Positions 5,540 through 10,217 of a stretch of 10,217 nucleotides of DNA are shown piece by piece (position 1 is the first letter of the stretch; every line of letters starts with the position of its first letter). The position numbers were made by a program, and so were the translations under genes. This DNA comes from an uncultured Alistipes sp. (GTDB lineage Bacteria; Bacteroidota; Bacteroidia; Bacteroidales; Rikenellaceae), in contig USBO01000057.1 of assembly GCA_900552955.1 (NCBI GenBank), positions 1-10,217 on the forward strand, written 5' to 3'. The notes under the pieces are model-generated. The model had not been told where the DNA came from, searched no databases, and saw only the letters and a program-made list of their open reading frames with translations.

Positions 5540-6793
5540 CTATCGTTTGGAGGTCACTTCGGCTTCGTAGCGCTGGACGTCGGCGATGAACTCCTCGCCC
5601 ACGGGCACGTCGTTGCGCAGACAGAACATGTCCCACACGGCGTTCCACGGCAGCGACTTCGACTCCTCGAGCAGCGCCAGCCGTTCGAAGCCCTGTCCTG
5701 CGGCCTCGTATTCGCGCAGCTTGGCCAGCGGTTCGAGCAGCGCCTGCATCATGCACTTCTGCGTGGCACGCGCGCCGATCACGTAGGCGCCGATGCGGTT
5801 GATCGAGGCATCGAAATAATCCAGTCCGATGTGCACGCGGTCGAGGGCGTCGCAGCGCACGATCTCCTTGCACAGTTCGAGCGTGTCGTCGTTCATGATC
5901 GTCACGTGATCCGAGTCCCAGCGTACGGGACGCGAGACGTGGAGCATCACCTCGGGTGTGAAGAGCAGCAGCGACGAGAGTTTGTCGGCCACCAGCTCCG
6001 TCGGGTGGAAATGACCCGTGTCGAGCGTGACGATCTTGCCGCGGCTGGCACCGTAGCCGATGTAGAAGTCGTTGCTGCCCACCGTGTAGCTCTCCAGACC
6101 GATGCCGAAGACCTTCGACTCGATGCAGTCCTTCATATGGTCGTATTTCCGCTCGAAAATCCGGTCGAGCGAGTCGCGCAGCAGCTCGCGGTAGAGCATC
6201 CGGTTGACCGTCAAGTCCTTCGACCCGTCGTGCACCCACAGGTTCATGATGCAGGGATCGCCCTGCGCCTCGCCCATCGCCTCGGCGATGGCGCGGCAGC
6301 GCCGCGTGTGCTCGATCCAGAATTCGCGGATCGCGGGATCGGGGTTCGCCAGCGAGAGCGACCCGCTCTTGGGATGCGAGAACGACGTGGAGTTGAAGTC
6401 GAGCTTCATGCCGTGGGCGCGCGCCCACTCGATCCAGCCGGCGAAGTGCCGGACCTCCACCTCGTCGCGGTCGACCCGCTCGCCGCCGAACTCGCCGTAG
6501 ATCTCGTGCAGGCTCAGACGGTGCGTGCCCGGGATGTAGCTGGCAGCCTTGAGGATGTCGGCGCGCAGCTCCCCGACGTTGCGGGCTTTGCCCGGGTAGT
6601 TGCCCGTAGCCTGTATGCCGCCCGAGAGTTCGCCGCCCCGACTCTCGAATCCGGTCACGTCGTCCGCCTGCCAGCAGTGCAGCGACAGGCTGACGCCCTG
6701 CAATCTCTCCAGCGCTGCGTCGGTGTCGACACCGACGGCGGCATACCGCTCGCGGGCGATGCGGTAAGCCTCTTCGATCCATTGGGTTTTCAT
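5540..6793 (-). CDS. rhaA: L-rhamnose isomerase (RhaA)
   Basis: A 417-residue cytoplasmic metal-dependent isomerase converting L-rhamnose to L-rhamnulose; E. coli RhaA has 419 residues. It is a TIM-barrel of the xylose-isomerase-like type. Visible family segments are VSLSLHCWQADDVTGFE (34-50), GGIQATGNYPGKARN (58-72), LDFNSTSFSHPKS (131-143), IGLESYTVGSNDFYIGY with the metal ligand E234, TLDTGHFHPTE with D258, H261 and H263, VRWDSDHV (290-297), and GLDYFDASINR (323-333) with the last metal-binding aspartate. All the metal-site residues are present, so the enzyme should be active. The start at 6793 gives the typical N-terminus and lies 26 nt after the rhaB stop, consistent with one operon. Confidence 0.97.
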   Translation of the reverse strand: MKTQWIEEAYRIARERYAAVGVDTDAALERLQGVSLSLHCWQADDVTGFESRGGELSGGIQATGNYPGKARNVGELRADILKAASYIPGTHRLSLHEIYGEFGGERVDRDEVEVRHFAGWIEWARAHGMKLDFNSTSFSHPKSGSLSLANPDPAIREFWIEHTRRCRAIAEAMGEAQGDPCIMNLWVHDGSKDLTVNRMLYRELLRDSLDRIFERKYDHMKDCIESKVFGIGLESYTVGSNDFYIGYGASRGKIVTLDTGHFHPTELVADKLSSLLLFTPEVMLHVSRPVRWDSDHVTIMNDDTLELCKEIVRCDALDRVHIGLDYFDASINRIGAYVIGARATQKCMMQALLEPLAKLREYEAAGQGFERLALLEESKSLPWNAVWDMFCLRNDVPVGEEFIADVQRYEAEVTSKR

Positions 6794-6819
6794 CGTTTCA
6801 ATCTATTTTCGGTTAAAAT

Positions 6820-8244
6820 TCAGTTCGTTTGCGGCAGGTACTCGCGCACCTCCACCGAGCGGCGGATATAGTCGCGCATCGCGGCCCGCGACCCCGCCAC
6901 ACCCAGCGCACGGGCCTGCACCATGACGTTGCCGATGGCCGTGGCCTCCGACGGCCCCGCCACCACGGGAATCCCGCAGGCATCGGCCGTGAGCCGGTTC
7001 AGCAGTTCGTTCTGCGCTCCGCCGCCGATCACGTGCAGCCGTTCGATGGGGAAGGGCGCCACGCTGCGCAAACGTTCGAGCACCTCGGCATAGCGGGCCG
7101 CCAGACTCTCGAAGATGCAGCGCACGAGCGCCGCATCGTCGGCCGGAACGACCCCGCCCCGCCGCCGGCACCCCTCGCGGATCGCCGCAGGCATGTCGGC
7201 CGGGTGGGCGAAGGCCGCATCGTCGGGATCGATGCGCGCGACGCCGGGTGCGGCGGCTTCGGCCATCGCCACGAGTTCGGCGTAGGCGTATTCACGCCCC
7301 TCGCGCGCCCAGGCGCGGCGGCACTCCTCCAGGAGCCACATGCCGGTGATGTTCTTCAGGAAGCGCGTCGTGCCGTCCACGCCGCCCTCGTTGGTGAAAT
7401 TCATCGCACACGACTCCTCCGTGATGACCGGTGCGGGCAGTTCGACGCCCATGAGCGACCACGTCCCCGACGAGAGGTAGGCGAAGCGTTCGTCGGCCGC
7501 AGGCACGGCGGCGATGGCCGACGCGGTGTCGTGCCCCGCCACGGCGAAGACCTCCACGCGCCCCAGCCCCGTGCGGCGGGCCGCCTCGTCGCGCAGCGTG
7601 CCGATGCGCTGGCCGGGCATCACCCGTCGGGCGAAGAGCGAGGCATCGACACCCGCCGCCTGCAGCAGCTCCCCGTCGAGCTCCCGCGTGCGGGGGTCCA
7701 TCAACTGCGACGTCGAGAGGATCGTATGCTCGCACACGGCCTCGCCCGTGAGCATGTAGGACAGCGCATCGGGCATGAAGAGCACGCGGCGGGCGGCGGC
7801 CAGCGCGTCGCTCCGCTCGCGGCGCAGCGCATAGAGCTGGTAGAGCGAGTTGAAGTTCATCACCTGGATGCCCGTCTTGGCGTAGACCCGCTCGCGGGCG
7901 ACCGTGCGGAAAAACTCCTCGGGCACGCCGTCGGTGTAGGGGTCGCGGTAGGCGCGCGGCAGGTCGAGCAGTCGCCCCTCGGCATCGAAGCAGGCGAAAT
8001 CGACGCCCCACGTGTCGATGCCGATCGAATCGACCCGCTCGCCGCGGCCGCCCGCGACGGCCAGGCCCCGCAGAATCTGCTCGTACAACGCATGAATGTC
8101 CCAATAGAGGCGGCCGCCGATCTCCCGGATATGGTTCGGGAAGCGGTGCAGCTCCTCCATGCGGAGCCGGCCGTCGCCCACGCGGGCCAGAATGACCCGC
8201 CCGCTGGTGGCACCCAGATCGACGGCGATGATGTTTTTTTGCAT
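6820..8244 (-). CDS. rhaB: L-rhamnulokinase (RhaB)
   Basis: A 474-residue FGGY-family sugar kinase (E. coli RhaB is 489) that phosphorylates L-rhamnulose at C1 with ATP in the cytoplasm. The frame is open 60 nt further upstream, but the start at 8244 (MQKNIIAVDLGATSGR) is chosen since it gives the usual N-terminus of the family and because the -7 promoter box lies at 8275-8282, inside the longer frame. Domains: N-terminal actin-like fold with the nucleotide-phosphate loop DLGATSGR (9-16) and SIGIDTWGVDFACFD (73-87); catalytic aspartate D239 in GHDTASA; adenosine-side motifs LSSGTWSLMG (257-266) and HVIGGGAQNELLNRLTA (404-420). It is the first gene of the rhaBATD operon, divergent from the AraC-type regulator. 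Kinases for fuculose or xylulose are related, but the neighbours and the IGIDTWGVDF segment point to RhaB. Confidence 0.96.
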   Translation of the reverse strand: MQKNIIAVDLGATSGRVILARVGDGRLRMEELHRFPNHIREIGGRLYWDIHALYEQILRGLAVAGGRGERVDSIGIDTWGVDFACFDAEGRLLDLPRAYRDPYTDGVPEEFFRTVARERVYAKTGIQVMNFNSLYQLYALRRERSDALAAARRVLFMPDALSYMLTGEAVCEHTILSTSQLMDPRTRELDGELLQAAGVDASLFARRVMPGQRIGTLRDEAARRTGLGRVEVFAVAGHDTASAIAAVPAADERFAYLSSGTWSLMGVELPAPVITEESCAMNFTNEGGVDGTTRFLKNITGMWLLEECRRAWAREGREYAYAELVAMAEAAAPGVARIDPDDAAFAHPADMPAAIREGCRRRGGVVPADDAALVRCIFESLAARYAEVLERLRSVAPFPIERLHVIGGGAQNELLNRLTADACGIPVVAGPSEATAIGNVMVQARALGVAGSRAAMRDYIRRSVEVREYLPQTN

Positions 8245-8274
8245 GACGGGAAGAGTTAGCGTTTTCCAGTAAGG

Positions 8275-8305
8275 CAAAGATACGGAAGTCGAGCGCAGAA
8301 GCAAA
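8275..8305 (-). promoter_or_regulatory. Promoter of the rhaBATD operon
   Basis: On the minus strand TATCTTTG (8275-8282) fits the Bacteroidota -7 box exactly and TTTG (8302-8305) lies 19 nt upstream, the usual spacing. Transcription would begin near 8270, giving a leader of about 26 nt before the rhaB ATG at 8244. The -33 TTTG is embedded in the inverted repeat at 8302-8315, so a bound protein there would contact the polymerase region directly. Confidence 0.78.
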
Positions 8306-8315
8306 CTAAAGTTTG
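8302..8315. promoter_or_regulatory. Inverted repeat over the rhaB -33 region (candidate operator)
   Basis: CAAACTAAAGTTTG is a perfect 6-bp inverted repeat with a 2-nt spacer and includes the -33 TTTG of the rhaB promoter. Its place fits an operator, but AraC-family proteins usually prefer direct repeats, so whether the regulator binds here is inference. Confidence 0.4.
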
Positions 8316-8331
8316 ATCATGCCGAGACGAA

Positions 8332-8356
8332 GTATCTTCGACGAGGTCAAAGATAC
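8332..8356. promoter_or_regulatory. Repeated GTATCTT / CAAAGATAC elements in the rhaB-regulator spacer
   Basis: GTATCTT (8332-8338) and AAGATAC (8350-8356) form a 7-bp inverted repeat with an 11-nt loop. The right arm lies within CAAAGATAC (8348-8356), a 9-bp direct copy of the segment at 8275-8283 over the rhaB -7 box, and is also an 8-bp inverted partner of TATCTTTG at 8369-8376. The copies may be regulator half-sites, spare -7 boxes, or both. Confidence 0.4.
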
Positions 8357-8368
8357 CGAATAAAGCAC

Positions 8369-8376
8369 TATCTTTG
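8369..8376 (+). promoter_or_regulatory. -7 box of the AraC-type regulator gene
   Basis: TATCTTTG on the plus strand matches TAnnTTTG and lies 40 nt before the regulator ATG, predicting a start near 8380. No TTTG occurs at the -33 distance, suggesting a weak or regulated promoter. A perfect 10-bp palindrome TGTTATAACA (8375-8384) and an ATTTG-A-CAAAT repeat (8384-8394) follow, right over the predicted transcription start, and could allow autoregulation. Confidence 0.55.
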
Positions 8377-8416
8377 TTATAACATTTGACAAATAACTTT
8401 TCAAATCTGACACGTC

Positions 8417-9307
8417 ATGGGCTCCTTCCCGCAAAGCATCGTCCACTACCTGCCCGTCACCGACCACGACGAGCGGTGGGGCGTCGTCTGCACCACGGCC
8501 GGCTACCAGAACGTTCCGCCGCACAGCCCCTACCCACTCACGCAGCACCCCGACAGCTATGCGTTCACCCGCGCGCGGGGCCGCGTGCTGGGCGAATACC
8601 AGCTGCTCTACATCGTCGCGGGGCAGGGCGAGTTCCGCTCGGCCTCGTCGCCCGCCGTGCGCGTGAAGGCCGGCACGGCGGTGATGCTCTTTCCCGACGA
8701 ATGGCACTCCTACGCACCCGACCCCGAGACGGGCTGGGAGGAGTGGTGGGTCGGGTTCCGCGGGCCGGAGATCGACCGCCGCGCGGCGGCGGGCTTCTTC
8801 TCGCCCAAGACGCCGCTGCTGCACATCGGCCACAGCGCCGGCATCGTGAGCTGCTATCAGGAGATCATCCGCACGGCCGAGGAGGAGCGCAAGGGCTTCC
8901 AGCAGCTCGTCGCGGGCATCGTGATCCACCTGCTGGGTTCGGTGCTCTTCAAGCGCGACAACCTCCAGTACCTCGACAACCCGATCGTCGAGAAGATCGA
9001 CCGCGCACGCGAGATGATGCGCCGCCACCTGGGCGAGAACCTTCCGCCCGAGGAGATCGCCCGCCGGCTCAACATCGGCTACACATGGTTCCGCCGCACG
9101 TTCCGTGCTTACGTGGGCATCGCGCCGGCGCAATACCAGCTGCAACTGCGTCATAACAAGGCCCGCGAACTGCTCTCCACGACCGACCGCACCGTCTCGG
9201 AGATCGCCGCCGAGCTGGGATTCGAGACCGTGAGCCAGTTCTCGGCCTTCTTCCGGCAGCGCGAGCGGATCACCGCCACGCAGTATCGCGCCAAATACGG
9301 ATTCTGA
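8417..9307 (+). CDS. AraC-family transcriptional regulator, probable rhamnose activator (RhaR-like)
   Basis: A 296-residue cytoplasmic DNA-binding protein. Residues about 40-115 form a cupin-like AraC sugar-binding domain (GEYQLLYIVAGQGEFRS at 59-75, then VKAGTAVMLFPDEWHSY at 83-99). After a linker helix region, two helix-turn-helix units follow: EEIARRLNIGYTWFRRTFR (212-230) and SEIAAELGFETVSQFSAFFR (261-280) with the family signature ending ITATQYRAKYGF at the C-terminus. Divergent placement across 172 bp from rhaB strongly suggests that it controls the rha operon. In Bacteroides thetaiotaomicron the AraC/XylS protein RhaR is the activator of an equivalent cluster. Whether it responds to rhamnose, rhamnulose or another ligand cannot be read here. 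The stop is followed by only 38 nt before the next gene and no terminator is visible. Confidence 0.9.
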   Translation: MGSFPQSIVHYLPVTDHDERWGVVCTTAGYQNVPPHSPYPLTQHPDSYAFTRARGRVLGEYQLLYIVAGQGEFRSASSPAVRVKAGTAVMLFPDEWHSYAPDPETGWEEWWVGFRGPEIDRRAAAGFFSPKTPLLHIGHSAGIVSCYQEIIRTAEEERKGFQQLVAGIVIHLLGSVLFKRDNLQYLDNPIVEKIDRAREMMRRHLGENLPPEEIARRLNIGYTWFRRTFRAYVGIAPAQYQLQLRHNKARELLSTTDRTVSEIAAELGFETVSQFSAFFRQRERITATQYRAKYGF

Positions 9308-9333
9308 CCGCACCGGATTCCGCCCATTTTTCA

Positions 9334-9341
9334 TACCTTCG
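9334..9341 (+). promoter_or_regulatory. Probable -7 box of the serine ammonia-lyase gene
   Basis: TACCTTCG differs from the consensus TAnnTTTG at one position and lies only 4 nt before the ATG at 9346, so transcription would start at or next to the start codon, a leaderless arrangement. No -33 TTTG is seen at the right spacing, and read-through from the regulator gene is the alternative source of transcription. Confidence 0.4.
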
Positions 9342-9345
9342 CCGC

Positions 9346-10217
9346 ATGAAAAGCATCAAAGAACTCTACCGCATCGGCACCGGCCCCTCGAGCAGCCACA
9401 CCATGGCGCCGCGGCGGGCCGCCGAGCGGTTCCGCACACGCCACCCCGAGGCGGCGGCCTACCGCGTGACGCTCTATGGCAGCCTGGCCGCCACGGGGCG
9501 CGGCCACATGACCGACCGCGCCATCCTCGACACGCTGCAACCCGTCGCACCGGTCGACATCGTGTGGCGGCCGCACGACTTCCTCCCCTTCCACCCCAAC
9601 GCGATGCGCTTCGAAGCGCTCGACGCCGCCGGCACGCCCGCCGACGCATGGACGGTCTACAGCATCGGCGGCGGCGAGCTGGCCGAGGAGGGGGTGCCGC
9701 CGCAGCCGACCGAGGAGGTCTACGCGATGAACACCCTCGGCGAAATCCTCGACTGGTGCCGCCACACGGGCCGCACCTACTGGGAATACGTCGAGGAGTG
9801 CGAGCCGGACGACATCCGCGGCTATCTGGCCGAGATCTGGCAGGCGATGCGCGAAAGCGTCGAGCGGGGACTCGACCGCGAAGGCGTGCTGCCCGGCCCG
9901 CTGCGCCTCGCGCGCCGCGCCGCGACCTACCACGTGCGCGCCTCGGGCTACAAGCAGAGCCTCCAGTCGCGCGGTCTGGTCTTCGCCTATGCGCTGGCCG
10001 TAGCCGAGGAGAACGCCTCGGGCGGACGCATCGTGACGGCCCCGACCTGCGGCTCGAGCGGCGTGGTGCCCGCCGTGCTCTACCACCTTCAGCAGAGCCG
10101 CGGCTTCTCCGACGCGCGCATCTGCCGCGCGCTGGCCACGGCCGGACTGTTCGGCAACGTCGTCAAGCACAACGCCTCGATCTCGGGCGCCGAGGTGGGC
10201 TGTCAGGGCGAGGTGGG
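9346..10217 (+). CDS. sdaA: L-serine ammonia-lyase, iron-sulfur dependent (partial, 3' end outside the window)
   Basis: The frame from ATG 9346 stays open to the window edge, giving 290 residues of an enzyme usually about 400 or more in Bacteroidota. It deaminates L-serine to pyruvate and ammonia in the cytoplasm using a [4Fe-4S] cluster. The N-terminal part is the serine dehydratase beta-type domain starting IKELYRIGTGPSSSHTM (4-20) and containing YSIGGGE (105-111). The alpha-type domain begins after about residue 160, with RASGYKQSLQSRG (198-210), TAPTCGSSGVVPAV (231-244; C235 probable cluster ligand) and SGAEVGCQGEV (280-290; C286 second probable ligand). The third cysteine would lie beyond the window. 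Fusion of both domains in one chain is the single-chain form. The family motif SSSHTMGP reads SSSHTMAP here. It has no evident functional tie to rhamnose use and is probably simply the next gene. Confidence 0.93.
   Translation, partial: MKSIKELYRIGTGPSSSHTMAPRRAAERFRTRHPEAAAYRVTLYGSLAATGRGHMTDRAILDTLQPVAPVDIVWRPHDFLPFHPNAMRFEALDAAGTPADAWTVYSIGGGELAEEGVPPQPTEEVYAMNTLGEILDWCRHTGRTYWEYVEECEPDDIRGYLAEIWQAMRESVERGLDREGVLPGPLRLARRAATYHVRASGYKQSLQSRGLVFAYALAVAEENASGGRIVTAPTCGSSGVVPAVLYHLQQSRGFSDARICRALATAGLFGNVVKHNASISGAEVGCQGEV

Noticed and set aside
6829..8259. A 476-codon plus-strand frame opposite rhaB, and similar long frames opposite rhaA, rhaT and rhaD
   Set aside because: All mirror real rha genes; composition is unlike a folded protein and no motif is recognisable.
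8245..8304. N-terminal extension of rhaB by 20 codons
   Set aside because: The extension would contain the -7 promoter box and the predicted transcript start; the kinase family begins at the MQKNIIAVDLG start.
1..10217. CRISPR arrays, insertion sequences, tRNA or rRNA genes
   Set aside because: No regularly spaced repeats, transposase motifs, terminal inverted repeats or RNA gene signatures were seen on reading both strands.

Overview
The window looks like chromosomal DNA from a GC-rich gut Bacteroidota, most likely an Alistipes-type Rikenellaceae. Three things point there: Bacteroidota -7 promoter boxes (TAnnTTTG) with TTTG about 19-20 nt upstream, no Shine-Dalgarno sequences before most genes, and gene types such as an anaerobe-type serine sulfatase and a Bacteroidota-style rhamnose locus. 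The genus is inferred from composition and protein character; no search was run.

Layout, left to right. (1) 1-338, + strand: the last 28 codons of an ECF-like sigma-70 factor, a 44-residue acidic small ORF, and a strong intrinsic terminator. (2) About 340-1035: no convincing protein gene. On the minus strand it holds a complete cobalamin (B12) riboswitch aptamer at 696-892 with a Bacteroidota -7 box just upstream. It is followed not by a gene but by about 200 nt of apparently non-coding sequence and one intrinsic terminator (466-498), then a second (352-399). (3) 1036-3467, minus: a secreted family S1 sulfatase of the serine type and a downstream secreted protein of unknown function, driven by their own promoter at 3511-3542. 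(4) 3678-8244, minus: a tight L-rhamnose catabolic operon in the order kinase (rhaB), isomerase (rhaA), H+ symporter (rhaT), aldolase (rhaD). (5) 8245-8416: a 172-bp divergent control region with well-formed promoter boxes and inverted/direct repeats. (6) 8417-9307, +: an AraC-family activator, probably the RhaR equivalent. (7) 9346-10217, +: the first 290 codons of an iron-sulfur L-serine ammonia-lyase that runs off the window, apparently with a leaderless or near-leaderless transcript.

How the genes work together: RhaT imports rhamnose, RhaA makes rhamnulose, RhaB phosphorylates it, and RhaD splits rhamnulose-1-phosphate into dihydroxyacetone phosphate and L-lactaldehyde. The divergent AraC protein probably senses the sugar and turns the operon on. 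No lactaldehyde oxidoreductase gene follows rhaD, so that step must be encoded elsewhere. The sulfatase could remove sulfate from glycans before sugar release, but its link to rhamnose rests only on position.

The most unusual element is the apparently orphan B12 riboswitch: it reads like a self-contained B12-responsive non-coding RNA of about 430 nt, or the leader of a gene that has been lost.
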